Assembly (NCBI GenBank): GCA_041658205.1 | Contig: JBBAAO010000001.1 | Location: 248,001-312,000, forward strand | From: Bacteroidota bacterium | Lineage (GTDB): Bacteria; Bacteroidota; Ignavibacteria; UBA10030; UBA8401 | Direction of reading: 5' to 3' | DNA: 64,000 bases | Shown here: one piece after another, positions 39,721 to 49,394 of the stretch | Position numbering within the stretch: the first letter of the stretch is position 1 | Layout of the letters: each line of letters begins with the position of its first letter | Made by a program: the position numbers and the translations under genes | The notes under the pieces: generated by a model | The model's database searches: none | Told to the model about the DNA's origin: nothing | What the model saw: the letters and a program-made list of their open reading frames with translations, nothing else

Positions 39721-40448
39721 ATATAGTCCTCCCAATGGCAGGCAAGTCAATATTTTTCGAATCATCTGAATATATCTATCCTAAACCGTTAATCGAGGTT
39801 AGAGGGAAAACGATGATCGAACTTGTTATTAAAAATTTAAATGAGTTCAATATCGAAAAACAATTTATCTTCATTTTAAAAAATGAAGATTGTACGAAAT
39901 ATCATATAGACGATACGATAAAACTGTTAACTGATGATAAGGCAATTATAATTTATGTAGAAGGAGATACGCGTGGCGCTGTTTGTACAGCATTGTTATC
40001 AATTGAACATATTAATAACAATGATCAATTAATAATAGTGAATAGCGACCAGATTATTGAAAACTCCTTAAATACCGCTCATGCTGAATTTTTAAAAAAT
40101 AATTATGATGCCGCTGTAATTACTTTCGAATCCGTTCATCCAAAGTGGTCGTATATAAAGCTCGATGCAGATAATAAAGTCAATGAAACCGCCGAAAAAA
40201 AACCGATCAGCAAAAATGCAATTGCAGGACTATATTATTTTAAAAAAGGAAAGTATTTTGTTGATGCTGCATTTCGTTCAATCGAAAAAGATGTGAATCT
40301 TAACGGATTATATTTTATTGCCCCAGTATTAAATGAGTTGATATTAAAGAATTATCATGTTGGTTCATTCGCAATTAGTTCCTCAAATTACCATTCTTTT
40401 TACTCTCCGCAAAAAATTCAAGAATACGAAATATTATCACAGCAATGA
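39714..40448 (+). CDS. nucleotidyltransferase-family protein with altered signature
   Basis: A 244-residue GT-A-like sugar nucleotidyltransferase fold: IVLPMAG at the start, YPKPLIEVRGKTMIE (Lys and substrate loop), NSDQII (metal-binding Asp) and a late IAGLYYFKKG. The usual GxGSRF nucleotide-binding loop after the first strand is replaced by AGKSIFFESS, so activity may be altered or lost. A canonical paralogue lies two genes on (40777). Overlaps both neighbours by a few bases. Confidence 0.75.
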   Translation: MLNIVLPMAGKSIFFESSEYIYPKPLIEVRGKTMIELVIKNLNEFNIEKQFIFILKNEDCTKYHIDDTIKLLTDDKAIIIYVEGDTRGAVCTALLSIEHINNNDQLIIVNSDQIIENSLNTAHAEFLKNNYDAAVITFESVHPKWSYIKLDADNKVNETAEKKPISKNAIAGLYYFKKGKYFVDAAFRSIEKDVNLNGLYFIAPVLNELILKNYHVGSFAISSSNYHSFYSPQKIQEYEILSQQ

Positions 40449-40777
40449 AAAAATCAAACCTTAACGATATGACTAAGGGTTGGTTTATTGGGAATTTTTT
40501 ACCAACCATGGTGAAAACCAATGAAGTGGAAGTTGCTGTTAAAAAATACAACGAAGGCGATTATGAATCCAAACATTATCATAAAATAGCAACAGAAATT
40601 ACTGTTATTGTAAGTGGAAAAGTGAGAATGAATGGCATTGTATATAACCAGGATGATATTATTGTTATTGAACCATTTGAGGCTACAGATTTTTATGCTA
40701 TTTCTAATACTGTTACCGCTGTGGTAAAGATACCAGGAGCGAATAACGATAAATATATTTTGGAGTTAAATACATAA
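40445..40777 (+). CDS. cupin-domain protein
   Basis: A 110-residue small beta-barrel protein. Cupin motif 1 appears as HYHKIATEITVIVSGKVRMNG (H44, H46, E51) and motif 2 as DDIIVIEPFEATDF. Might be a sugar-nucleotide isomerase/epimerase or a metal-binding accessory. Fixed between two nucleotidyltransferases with 4- and 1-base overlaps, which argues for a shared pathway. Confidence 0.75.
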   Translation: MKKSNLNDMTKGWFIGNFLPTMVKTNEVEVAVKKYNEGDYESKHYHKIATEITVIVSGKVRMNGIVYNQDDIIVIEPFEATDFYAISNTVTAVVKIPGANNDKYILELNT

Positions 40778-41505
40778 TGATAAATATTGTAATACCAATG
40801 GCTGGTGAAGGCAGCAGGTTTGTAAAAGCCGGATATAATAAGCCTAAACCATTTATTGATGTAAAAGGTAAACCCATGATAGTGCGTGTAATTGAAAACC
40901 TTCAATTACCAGAAGCCAGATTTATTTTAATTGGACGTAAGTCTCACTTTGAAGCAGAAAAAGAAATTGTATTACAAATAGAAAATGAATATAACGCAAT
41001 ATTTGTAGGGATAGATAAACTAACAGAAGGAACAGCATGCACTGTATTATTTGCACGGAGTTTTATTGATACTGAAACCCCACTCCTTATTGCAAATTCT
41101 GACCAAATTGTAGATATATCAATGTTTGATTTTGTGAATGATTGCCTTAAACGTGGTTTGGATGGATCAATTTTAACATTCAAAGATCCCCAAAGAAATG
41201 ATAAATGGTCGTTTGCTAAAACCGATGAAAATGGATTAGTGTTAGAGGTAAAAGAAAAAATGCCAATATCTGATATTGCAACCGTAGGTATTTATTTTTT
41301 TCAAGAAGGAAAATATTTTGTAGGCTCGGCTATCGATATGATCATTAAAAACGATAGAGTCAATAACGAATTTTACACATGTCCAGTTTATAATTATTTG
41401 ATTGCAGAAACCAAAAAAATCGGAGTCTTCAATATCTTGCAATCACAGATGCATGGATTAGGAACACCTGAAGATCTAAATCAGTACGTCTCGACAATCG
41501 TATAG
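40777..41505 (+). CDS. sugar nucleotidyltransferase (canonical signature)
   Basis: A 242-residue enzyme with the full NTP-transferase loop IPMAGEGSRFVKAGYNKPKPFIDVKGKPM, then NSDQIV (metal Asp) and ATVGIYFFQEG. Activates a sugar- or polyol-1-phosphate with an NTP. Paralogue of the altered protein at 39714; the two may form a hetero-oligomer. Last gene of the five-gene cassette. Confidence 0.83.
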   Translation: MINIVIPMAGEGSRFVKAGYNKPKPFIDVKGKPMIVRVIENLQLPEARFILIGRKSHFEAEKEIVLQIENEYNAIFVGIDKLTEGTACTVLFARSFIDTETPLLIANSDQIVDISMFDFVNDCLKRGLDGSILTFKDPQRNDKWSFAKTDENGLVLEVKEKMPISDIATVGIYFFQEGKYFVGSAIDMIIKNDRVNNEFYTCPVYNYLIAETKKIGVFNILQSQMHGLGTPEDLNQYVSTIV

Positions 41506-41528
41506 AATATATTTAAATTAAAATTTTC

Positions 41529-43061
41529 ATGAAAAGCAGCAGGACAAAATTAGCGTTGCTGGGCTTTGCAGCAGATTTTGGCGGACAGATATTAATGATA
41601 TCTGTAAATTTTATTACTGTACCTATAATTTTACAATATACCTCTCAATCATTATATGGTATTTGGCTTACTGCCGCATCAATTTTAGGTTTTTTGGCTC
41701 TAACAGATTTTGGAATTGGTGTTCCTTTGACTAGAGCAATTGCAACTACTTCAGAATCAAACAATAAAATCGAGTTAAATCGTATTATTAGTACTGGTTT
41801 TTTTGCCTTATGTTTTGTTGGTACTATATTTCTGGTTTTTGGGATGTGTATTTCCTTATTCATTGGTCAATGGTTCAATGTTTCTGTAGAAGAACAAAAG
41901 ATGTTAATTCCTGCTTATCTCATAGCAGTTACCTCAGCATCACTTGCATTACCATCAGCTATTTTTGGTCTTATTCTTAATGGCTTTCAGAGAATGGCAA
42001 TTGAACATACTATAAAAAATACTGTTAGTATTGTTGGTTCAATTATTACTATTGTGCTTCTTTCTTTTGGATTTGGTTTGATGGCAATTTCTTTATCGAA
42101 TCTATTTATTATAGTTGTGAGTGGCTCTGTAAGTTTTATTTATGCAAAACGAATTTTTACCGATTTGTCAATTCGTCGAAAATATTTTGAAATAAAAGAA
42201 TTAATAAAATTATTAAAATATGGCGGATATTTCCAAATTGGCAGAATTGCAAATACAGTCGCAACAAGTGCCGACAATGTTATTATTGCCAGTATATTAG
42301 GTACTTCTAGCGTTACTCCATATTCTCTAACTTCAAAATTACCTTCATTATTTAGTATCAATTTGGCGAGTAAAATGCCGATAGCAGTTTTTCCGGCTAT
42401 TTCGCAAATGTTTGCCGAGAATAACATCATTAAATTGCAAAAGGTTTTTATTAAATTAACTACTCTATCGGTTAGACTCGCAGTAATGGCAGCGACTTTT
42501 GTATTCATCGTCAATCAACAATTTGTTATACTCTGGGTTGGTCCAAATAATTATGGAGGCGCGATATTAAATTCAGTATTTATTTATTGGATTTTGCAAG
42601 ACACCATTTATCGTGGAACTACTGCATTGGTTTTTGCATCAGGAGATTTACGAAATTGGACAATTGCTTCAGTAATGGAGGCAATATTTAACATTATCAT
42701 AAGTATATTTTTAGCAAAGTCAATGGGTCTTGTTGGAGTAGCATTAGGCACTTCAATAAGTAAAACATTAACAACCGGGATTTCCACTCCTTATTTTATC
42801 AGTAAAAAATTAAATATGCCGTTCAAAGTTTTATTAACAAAAGGAATTATGAAACCATTTTTTATATCTATTCCTGGTGTGTTAATAGCCTGGCTAATTT
42901 CAATTATTCTTCCTGCTAATCTAGGTTGGATTTGGATCTTAGTTGTTGGAATATTTGTTGGCATCTCAAATATTTTTCTTTTTGAAGGTAGAAAAAATTT
43001 ATTTTCATCAATTCCCTGGAAAGAACGAATTAAGAATGCTGTATCGTTTCAAATGGAGTAA
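41529..43061 (+). CDS. Wzx-type polysaccharide flippase (MATE/MOP superfamily)
   Basis: A 510-residue integral membrane protein with about 12-14 hydrophobic segments and the MOP-type N-terminus (FAADFGGQILMISVNFITVPIILQY, then SLYGIWLTAASILGFLALTDFGIGVPLTRAI). It would move undecaprenyl-linked repeat units across the inner membrane for polymerisation by Wzy. Confidence 0.85.
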   Translation: MKSSRTKLALLGFAADFGGQILMISVNFITVPIILQYTSQSLYGIWLTAASILGFLALTDFGIGVPLTRAIATTSESNNKIELNRIISTGFFALCFVGTIFLVFGMCISLFIGQWFNVSVEEQKMLIPAYLIAVTSASLALPSAIFGLILNGFQRMAIEHTIKNTVSIVGSIITIVLLSFGFGLMAISLSNLFIIVVSGSVSFIYAKRIFTDLSIRRKYFEIKELIKLLKYGGYFQIGRIANTVATSADNVIIASILGTSSVTPYSLTSKLPSLFSINLASKMPIAVFPAISQMFAENNIIKLQKVFIKLTTLSVRLAVMAATFVFIVNQQFVILWVGPNNYGGAILNSVFIYWILQDTIYRGTTALVFASGDLRNWTIASVMEAIFNIIISIFLAKSMGLVGVALGTSISKTLTTGISTPYFISKKLNMPFKVLLTKGIMKPFFISIPGVLIAWLISIILPANLGWIWILVVGIFVGISNIFLFEGRKNLFSSIPWKERIKNAVSFQME

Positions 43062-43065
43062 AATT

Positions 43066-43878
43066 ATGTTTAAAATACATATCTCCAAAATCAAAAATAA
43101 TTTATATCCATATTATCTTAGATTATGGTGGAGAAAAAAAATAAAAAGTAACAATAAAGATTGGATATTTGGTAGAGTAGCATGCATGGGGCAGGATGTT
43201 TTCAAATTAACGGGATGTCAGATTCCGTTTTATAATATTCAAAAAGGGAGAGTAGATTATCTTTTAAATCTAAATACAAATATGAATCTACATGCTAGAA
43301 CTTCTCAAGTGGCTGGTTTCATGGAACGCAATGATATCATTCCTTTGGTAGCACAACAAGAGATATTTAAATGGCATTCAATGGGAAAACCTAAATTGAT
43401 TTATATGGACTCCTTTTCTGAATTAACTGATCAATTATTTATAAATCGAATTGGAAAGTGGTCTTTTTGTGTAAATTACAATGATATATCGCATTCATCT
43501 GAATTTATTGATAAATATGAAGCAAAAGGGTTATTACCAAACGAAGAAATCTTTAAATCTTATAAAACGTATTTTCAATTCCTTCGGTTAAAATTTCCAG
43601 ATACACCAATTATATTTTTGCACTTCCCAGTAAAGTTAGATAAGCGTGAAAAATTTCATGTACGATATCGTTTTATCAAAAATGCTGTTGACAATATTGC
43701 AAATGAATTACCAATGTTTTACTCAATATCTGTTGTTGAAAATATTGTAGATTGGCCTGAAGAACAAACGCCTGGTCAAGAAGATTTTCCTTATCATTAT
43801 AATAAGGCGACTTATATATATCTAGCAAAAAAGGTGCAGGAAACGGGAGTATTTACCAATTCTATATTAAATCAATAA
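43066..43878 (+). CDS. polysaccharide-locus protein of unknown function
   Basis: A 270-residue protein from ATG at 43066 preceded by GGAG that overlaps the wzx end; the longer frame to 42943 lies inside wzx. Residues suggest an alpha/beta fold: MGQDVFKLTG, KPKLIYMDSFSELTDQLF, TPIIFLHFPVK and a late FPYHYNKATYIYLAKKV. A His before a helical end is also seen in SGNH/DUF6270-like proteins of polysaccharide loci, but I am not sure. No signal peptide. Confidence 0.5.
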   Translation: MFKIHISKIKNNLYPYYLRLWWRKKIKSNNKDWIFGRVACMGQDVFKLTGCQIPFYNIQKGRVDYLLNLNTNMNLHARTSQVAGFMERNDIIPLVAQQEIFKWHSMGKPKLIYMDSFSELTDQLFINRIGKWSFCVNYNDISHSSEFIDKYEAKGLLPNEEIFKSYKTYFQFLRLKFPDTPIIFLHFPVKLDKREKFHVRYRFIKNAVDNIANELPMFYSISVVENIVDWPEEQTPGQEDFPYHYNKATYIYLAKKVQETGVFTNSILNQ

Positions 43879-43953
43879 TTAATTTAAAATTAAATATTTT
43901 CATAAAACGTGGGAAGACTAGGAGTTCTGTCGACTTTGTCTAATTGTAATTAA

Positions 43954-45030
43954 ATGAACATATCTTTAACGTCAACTGTAAAATATATTCTCTCAGCATT
44001 GTTTTCAATTTTATCTACAAAGGTGTTGTATATTTTGTTAGAGACTTTAAACATTGCTCGAGATAAAAAAAGTAAAACATATAGTACTTATCATCAAAGA
44101 CCAATGTATGCCGACGTGATAGGAACAATTTCTGATAATAGTAAAGTGAATATAAAAACTGCTATAATATTGCAGGGTCCCGTTGTAACGGAAAATGATT
44201 TTACCTTAGAAACAATTAAAATATATAAAAGACACTTTAAGAATTGTCAGTTAATTTTTTCAACATGGGATGATGAAGATGATTCTCATTTATCGAAAAT
44301 ATCGGACGAAAATATTGATATAATTTTGAATAAAAAACCATATAGTCCGGGCCCTCAAAATATTAATTACCAAATTATTTCATCCTTTGCTGGAGTTAAA
44401 AAAGCTAAAAACGATCACAATAAATATGTATTGAAAACGAGAACAGATCAAAGAATGTATTCACCAAATGTCGTTGAATTCTTTTTGAACATTATCGATA
44501 CATTTCCTGTTCTGGGCGTTAAGGATAAACAAAAAAAAAGAATCGTCGGAACCAGTCTGAATACGTTTAAATATAGGTTATATGGTTTATCCGATATGGT
44601 AACATTTGGGGAGATAGACGATATGATGATATATTGGGGATGTAAGTTAGATGATAGAGACGCAAAAATGCAAGTATTTCAATCCAAGAAAAGAACATCC
44701 TTGGATATAGCTCAACAAAGATTATGTGAAATATATCTTACAACTGAATTCCTTAATAATATTGGTCGGAATATTGAGTGGACATTAACCGATAGTTGGA
44801 AAGTATTTGCTGAAAAATTTTGTGTTGTAGACAAAGAAAGTTTAGATTTGTTTTGGCCAAAATATGAATTTAGAACGCAAGAACAAAGATGGCGCAGTTA
44901 TGACGCAATTAAAACGACACAAGAATTGTGTTTTAGAGATTGGTTTATTCTCTACAGCAATTATGGAAACAATATAATTGTTCCCGAGCATATATTAGCT
45001 AGCAGTAATGATAAAATTGAAAATATGTAG
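43954..45030 (+). CDS. WavE-like lipopolysaccharide synthesis protein
   Basis: A 358-residue protein. The segment IKTAIILQGPVVTENDFTLETIKIYKRHF followed by STWDDED and KTRTDQR matches the pattern of the WavE family, a group of GT-like enzymes in LPS core and O-antigen loci. A hydrophobic N-terminal stretch (about 8-30) may anchor it in the membrane. Probably a glycosyltransferase; sugar unknown. Confidence 0.72.
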   Translation: MNISLTSTVKYILSALFSILSTKVLYILLETLNIARDKKSKTYSTYHQRPMYADVIGTISDNSKVNIKTAIILQGPVVTENDFTLETIKIYKRHFKNCQLIFSTWDDEDDSHLSKISDENIDIILNKKPYSPGPQNINYQIISSFAGVKKAKNDHNKYVLKTRTDQRMYSPNVVEFFLNIIDTFPVLGVKDKQKKRIVGTSLNTFKYRLYGLSDMVTFGEIDDMMIYWGCKLDDRDAKMQVFQSKKRTSLDIAQQRLCEIYLTTEFLNNIGRNIEWTLTDSWKVFAEKFCVVDKESLDLFWPKYEFRTQEQRWRSYDAIKTTQELCFRDWFILYSNYGNNIIVPEHILASSNDKIENM

Positions 45031-45191
45031 GACCCTGTAATTCTGGAAGTATATCAACATGTTTGTAGTAAATTAAAAAATTAATTTAGTGTTATTCAAC
45101 AAATAAGCAAAGAAATGTTCATTGAAAATTATACAATCTGAGTAGGTAGTCTCGAATAAATATATTTTATTAATTATAAAATGAGGAATAG

Positions 45192-45977
45192 GTGAGGCAA
45201 TTCAAAAATTTATTAATTCTTCTTGGTGTTAAAAATCTATTAAACCTATCAAAATATTTATTCTATATTAAAGAATATATTGGATTTAAGAAATTATTAA
45301 GAAAGTCAACAAAACGATTTGAAATGCGCTTTTCCGAGGGAAAGGCGTGTCTAGATGATCGGACTAATAATACAACTTTTGATAGACATTATGTATTTCA
45401 TACGGCGTGGGCTGCAAGATGTGTAGCTAAAATTAATCCTAATAAGCATGTTGACATTTCTTCGAGCCTTTATTTTTGTTCGATTATTTCTGCATTTGTC
45501 CCTGTAGACTTCTTTGATTATCGACCTGCCGAATTAAATCTTACACAACTCAAATCAAAAAAAGGCGACCTTTTAAGTTTACCCCTTAAAAATAACTCCG
45601 TTCAATCACTTTCCTGCATGCACGTAGTTGAACATATTGGTTTGGGTCGATATGGGGATCCGTTCGATCCAGAGGGAGACATTAAAGCAATTTTTGAATT
45701 ACAAAGGGTTGTTGAAATTGGAGGTTCCTTATTATTCGTTGTTCCGATGGGAGAAAAATCAAAAATTATGTATAACGCTCACAGAATTTATAACTACGAC
45801 CAAGTGATTGGTTATTTCCCAAAATATGAGCTTGTGGAGTTTAGTGTAATACCTGAAGATTCGAAAGGTGGAGGTATTATTAACTTTGCATCAAAGAATG
45901 ACCTTATCGGTTCAGAATATGCTTGCGGTTGCTTTTGGTTTAAAAAACAATCGCAGGAAGAATATTATGAAATGTAA
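45192..45977 (+). CDS. DUF268/methyltransferase-like protein
   Basis: A 261-residue protein with GTG start (an ATG at 45181 hits a stop at once). Central features: HVDISSSLYFCSIISAFVPVDFFDYRP, then DLLSLPLKNNSVQSLSCMHVVEHIGLGRYGDP and GGSLLFVVPMG. This is the SAM-methyltransferase-like architecture of the DUF268 family found in polysaccharide loci. No G-rich SAM motif I is clear, so activity is uncertain. The gap before it (45031-45191) shows no gene. Confidence 0.65.
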   Translation: MRQFKNLLILLGVKNLLNLSKYLFYIKEYIGFKKLLRKSTKRFEMRFSEGKACLDDRTNNTTFDRHYVFHTAWAARCVAKINPNKHVDISSSLYFCSIISAFVPVDFFDYRPAELNLTQLKSKKGDLLSLPLKNNSVQSLSCMHVVEHIGLGRYGDPFDPEGDIKAIFELQRVVEIGGSLLFVVPMGEKSKIMYNAHRIYNYDQVIGYFPKYELVEFSVIPEDSKGGGIINFASKNDLIGSEYACGCFWFKKQSQEEYYEM

Positions 45978-46035
45978 TTTTAAGCATCTTCTGTCTTTTA
46001 TCTAACATAAACATTGTTATCGTTGAAAATAAATA

Positions 46036-47241
46036 ATGATTCCAGATAAAATAGTAAAAATATTAAAAGTACTCGTAAAACAAAATCAATATTTATATTA
46101 TGTCTTTTATAAAATTAATAACATAAAAGACAATGTGCATATTATTTTTGAAAACAGCGTGTATCGTCATTTATCGAAATCACGCAACATTTATCAAGGC
46201 GAAAATACGGACAATGTGTTTAAACAGTTAAACAAGAAATTAGGATCTCGCGGAATCACATGGCCTCCGCAAAAGCGACACGGAGGATATCACATTCTAT
46301 ACGTCAGCATTCCCACTGATTGGGAACTGCATAATATACCCCCGGATATATCTTCTTTAGGACGAATTAGTAATTTTTATTTAAAAGACCATATTCAATT
46401 AAATACAAATTTGTCTGATGTAAGAAAAGAGGTCGACGGTAAAATCATAAATTATATTTCAAACCTTCATAAAAATGATAGTATTGATTTTATAATATCA
46501 TATCTGTCTGGTTCACATATCTCAAAACACACCATTGAAGTTATTAACCAATTAGGGATACCTACATTTTCATTTCATCTTGATGATGTACGTTTTTTTA
46601 AAGGATATAAAACAGGTGACCAATATTCTGGACCTATTGATATTTGTAAAAAATATGATCTCAACCTCACAAATTCGATTGATTCTCTAATAAAATATCG
46701 CGCATTGGGAGCTAATGCACTTTTTTGGCCCCCAGGGGCAAATCCTCATTATTTTAAACCTTTACAAACGAGTTTCAAATATGATGTAACTTTTTGCGGT
46801 CAATTTTATGGACAACGGCAATTGCTGATTAATTATCTAAGAAAAAGGGGAATTTCAGTGAATTGTTTTGGTAAAGGTTGGGAGGGAGGTTACAAAACTA
46901 ATGATGAACTTGTTCAAATATTCAGTGAAAGTAGAATAAACCTCGGATTTGGTTATGTAGTATCAAGTTCTTTTCAATGTTTAAAAGGTCGTGATTTTGA
47001 AATACCATCTTGTGGAGCTTTGTATCTTACTTCATATAATAAACATCTATCAAGAGTGTATACACTCGGAGAAGACATTGAGACGTATACAGATTTCAGT
47101 GATTGTTATAAAAAAATTGTGATTCTGCTTAACGATGAAAAAAGATGCGAAGAAATAAGGAAAAATGCACGAAATGCTGTCTTAAAAAGACATTCTTGGT
47201 CTAAACGCGTAGAATCACTAATTTCATGTTCGGCAGTCTGA
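46036..47241 (+). CDS. CgeB-type glycosyltransferase
   Basis: A 401-residue GT-B protein. The C-terminal half carries the CgeB/Glyco_trans_1_2 pattern: YDVTFCGQFYGQRQLLINYL, CFGKGWEGG, SRINLGFG, KGRDFEIPSCGALYLTSY and a final RHSWSKRVESL. The acidic EIPSCG segment binds nucleotide sugar in relatives. A second member of the same family follows. Confidence 0.75.
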   Translation: MIPDKIVKILKVLVKQNQYLYYVFYKINNIKDNVHIIFENSVYRHLSKSRNIYQGENTDNVFKQLNKKLGSRGITWPPQKRHGGYHILYVSIPTDWELHNIPPDISSLGRISNFYLKDHIQLNTNLSDVRKEVDGKIINYISNLHKNDSIDFIISYLSGSHISKHTIEVINQLGIPTFSFHLDDVRFFKGYKTGDQYSGPIDICKKYDLNLTNSIDSLIKYRALGANALFWPPGANPHYFKPLQTSFKYDVTFCGQFYGQRQLLINYLRKRGISVNCFGKGWEGGYKTNDELVQIFSESRINLGFGYVVSSSFQCLKGRDFEIPSCGALYLTSYNKHLSRVYTLGEDIETYTDFSDCYKKIVILLNDEKRCEEIRKNARNAVLKRHSWSKRVESLISCSAV

Positions 47242-47320
47242 TAAAGATGTAATATATTCTCAACGTTTAATTTTTTTTAAAGATTGAAAAAAATATTTTT
47301 GTATTAATTGCATATCAACA

Positions 47321-48373
47321 ATGAATATTCTCTATATCGGACCATTGGAATTAGGTGGGACATGTTATCAAAGATATCAGGCGCTTGAATCATTAGGACA
47401 TAATGTTATTGGAATTGACACAGGAAACCACCTTAAAAGATCTATTTTTACAAAAACAAAAGATCGTATTAAATCAAAAATATTTAATCAAAGCGATTTA
47501 ACACAGGCAAACGCAAGAATGCTGGAAGTAATAACTTCTTCGCAGCAAAATATTGTATGGATAGACAAAGGATTATCAATACTTAGCGATACGTTATTAA
47601 ATATTAAAGAAATAAATAGCAAAATAATCTTGATTTCCTACTCTCCAGATGATATGATGAACCCAAATAATCAGTCATTAGAATATTTGAAATCAATTCC
47701 AATTTATGATCACCATATAACGACTAAGTCCTATAATGTTAAAGAACTTCAAGATTTGGGCGCTAAAAATGTAATTATGATGGACAACTCTTTTAGCGAG
47801 TTATTACATCATCCTTATGAAATTGCATTAAAGGATAAAAATATTCTGGGCGGGTCAGTTGGGTTTATCGGTTTTTGGGAACGTGAAAGGGAGTCGACGT
47901 TAACATATTTAGCTGAAAATGGGATAAATGTAAGAATATGGGGGCCATGGCCAAAGTTTAGAAAATATAATAAACGGTTAAAAGTAGAAGGCCGAGCATT
48001 GTGGGGAATGGAATATGCAAAAGCAATTTGTTCTTTTGATATAAATCTATGTTTTCTTAGAAAGATTAATCGTGATTTGCAAACAACAAGAAGCATAGAA
48101 ATACCTGCGTGTGGAGGATTTATGCTTGCAGAAAGAAGCGATGAACATAAGAAACTGTTTACAGAAGGAAAAGAAGCGGAATATTTTTCTTCTGATGAAG
48201 AATTATTCGAAAAAACGAAATACTTTATTTCAAATGTCGGAAAGCGAATATTGATCGCAAAAAATGGACTATTGAGATGTCATACAGACGGATATAGCAG
48301 TAAAGAAAGAATTAAAAAAATAATTGATTCGATCTCAAACCTCAATGAAAATGGGCAATCACATGTTAAATAA
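47321..48373 (+). CDS. CgeB-type glycosyltransferase (second)
   Basis: A 350-residue GT-B protein with VGFIGFWERERESTLTYLAENGINVRIWGPWP, INLCFLRKINRDLQTTRSIEIPACGGFMLAERS and a C-terminal helix. Same subfamily as its neighbour but only moderately similar. N-terminus (ILYIGPLELGGTCYQR) is a typical GT-B first strand and loop. No signal peptide. Confidence 0.75.
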   Translation: MNILYIGPLELGGTCYQRYQALESLGHNVIGIDTGNHLKRSIFTKTKDRIKSKIFNQSDLTQANARMLEVITSSQQNIVWIDKGLSILSDTLLNIKEINSKIILISYSPDDMMNPNNQSLEYLKSIPIYDHHITTKSYNVKELQDLGAKNVIMMDNSFSELLHHPYEIALKDKNILGGSVGFIGFWERERESTLTYLAENGINVRIWGPWPKFRKYNKRLKVEGRALWGMEYAKAICSFDINLCFLRKINRDLQTTRSIEIPACGGFMLAERSDEHKKLFTEGKEAEYFSSDEELFEKTKYFISNVGKRILIAKNGLLRCHTDGYSSKERIKKIIDSISNLNENGQSHVK

Positions 48374-49124
48374 AATATTCGGGTCCATTCATCTCATTCG
48401 AACATATTTCACTGCGTTACCGAGAATAATATTCCGTTTAAGTGTATGCCTGATTTATAATCCCCACGAAACGCAGAAGTTTGTGCACCAAGTATTGAGT
48501 GCAGTAGATCTTGAAACTGATGATAATATACTAAAAAGTGTAAGTATTGAGGAGAAAATTCCTGGAGGAGGAGATATTCAAATTGTTGGTAAATACTATT
48601 CACAAAGAAATGGGGGAACACAAATACTAATGGAGCTTTCCTCTTTAGCATATCTGGTAAAACAAATTAAACCAAAAATAATATTTGAGATTGGTACTTT
48701 TGTAGGAAGAACTACGCGTTTATTGGCTTCAAATAGTAGCAAAGATTGTCAAATTATAACCTTAGATTTACCAATTTCTGTTGTCACACACAAAATTGGT
48801 GAAGATTATATTAATACCCCGGAAGAATCGCGAATACAACAAGAATATGGTGACAGTAGGACATTTGATTTCAATCCTTGGACAGAAAAATGTGATTTTG
48901 TTTGGGTAGATGCCAACCATGATTATAATTTTGTTGTGAACGACACTGAAAATGCTTTGAAGATCCTACGACCCGGTGGTTGGATAGGTTGGCACGATTA
49001 TCGTCATAGTGCATGGTGGTCTGGTGTAACGAGATACATTCGGACATTAAAACACCAATATCCAAATATAATTCATATACGCGGTACAACAATCGTATTG
49101 CTTCAAAAACCACTTAACATTTAA
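48363..49124 (+). CDS. class I SAM-dependent methyltransferase (Methyltransf_24 type)
   Basis: A 253-residue protein. SAM motif I FEIGTFVGRTTRLLA, acidic QIITLDL, then CDFVWVDANHDYNFVVNDTENALKILRPGGWIGWHDY. I favour ATG 48363, which overlaps the previous stop by 11 bases; in-frame ATGs at 48324, 48345 and 48351 are possible. Likely methylates a sugar of the repeat unit or acts on a cell-surface acceptor. Confidence 0.72.
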   Translation: MLNKIFGSIHLIRTYFTALPRIIFRLSVCLIYNPHETQKFVHQVLSAVDLETDDNILKSVSIEEKIPGGGDIQIVGKYYSQRNGGTQILMELSSLAYLVKQIKPKIIFEIGTFVGRTTRLLASNSSKDCQIITLDLPISVVTHKIGEDYINTPEESRIQQEYGDSRTFDFNPWTEKCDFVWVDANHDYNFVVNDTENALKILRPGGWIGWHDYRHSAWWSGVTRYIRTLKHQYPNIIHIRGTTIVLLQKPLNI

Positions 49125-49169
49125 TAATTTAACCTGAAGCCCGCGTGAATAAAATCAATCAAGTTGAAT

Positions 49170-49373
49170 ATGTATACCAAAAACAATACAATTTCAATAT
49201 ATAGTCAGAAGAAATTAACCAGCCTTTTTGATAGGTTTGATTCTGATGCACCGAGAATTGAAAATTTCGAAATACAGTTTACCTGGAAAAAGCTTACTCA
49301 CTTTGATGGAGTGCATCTCGTTTCTCTGTTTATTCGACGATTAAATCTCAAAGCATCCTCAGCAAATCATTAA
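49170..49373 (+). CDS. doubtful short ORF between methyltransferase genes
   Basis: 67 codons from the ATG at 49170. The composition is plausible for protein (KKLTSLFDRFDSDAPRIENF), but there is no motif, signal or ribosome site. It could be a remnant of an excised sugar-locus gene. Low confidence that it is expressed. Confidence 0.25.
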   Translation: MYTKNNTISIYSQKKLTSLFDRFDSDAPRIENFEIQFTWKKLTHFDGVHLVSLFIRRLNLKASSANH

Positions 49374-49394
49374 CGGACATTCAACAGAACAATT

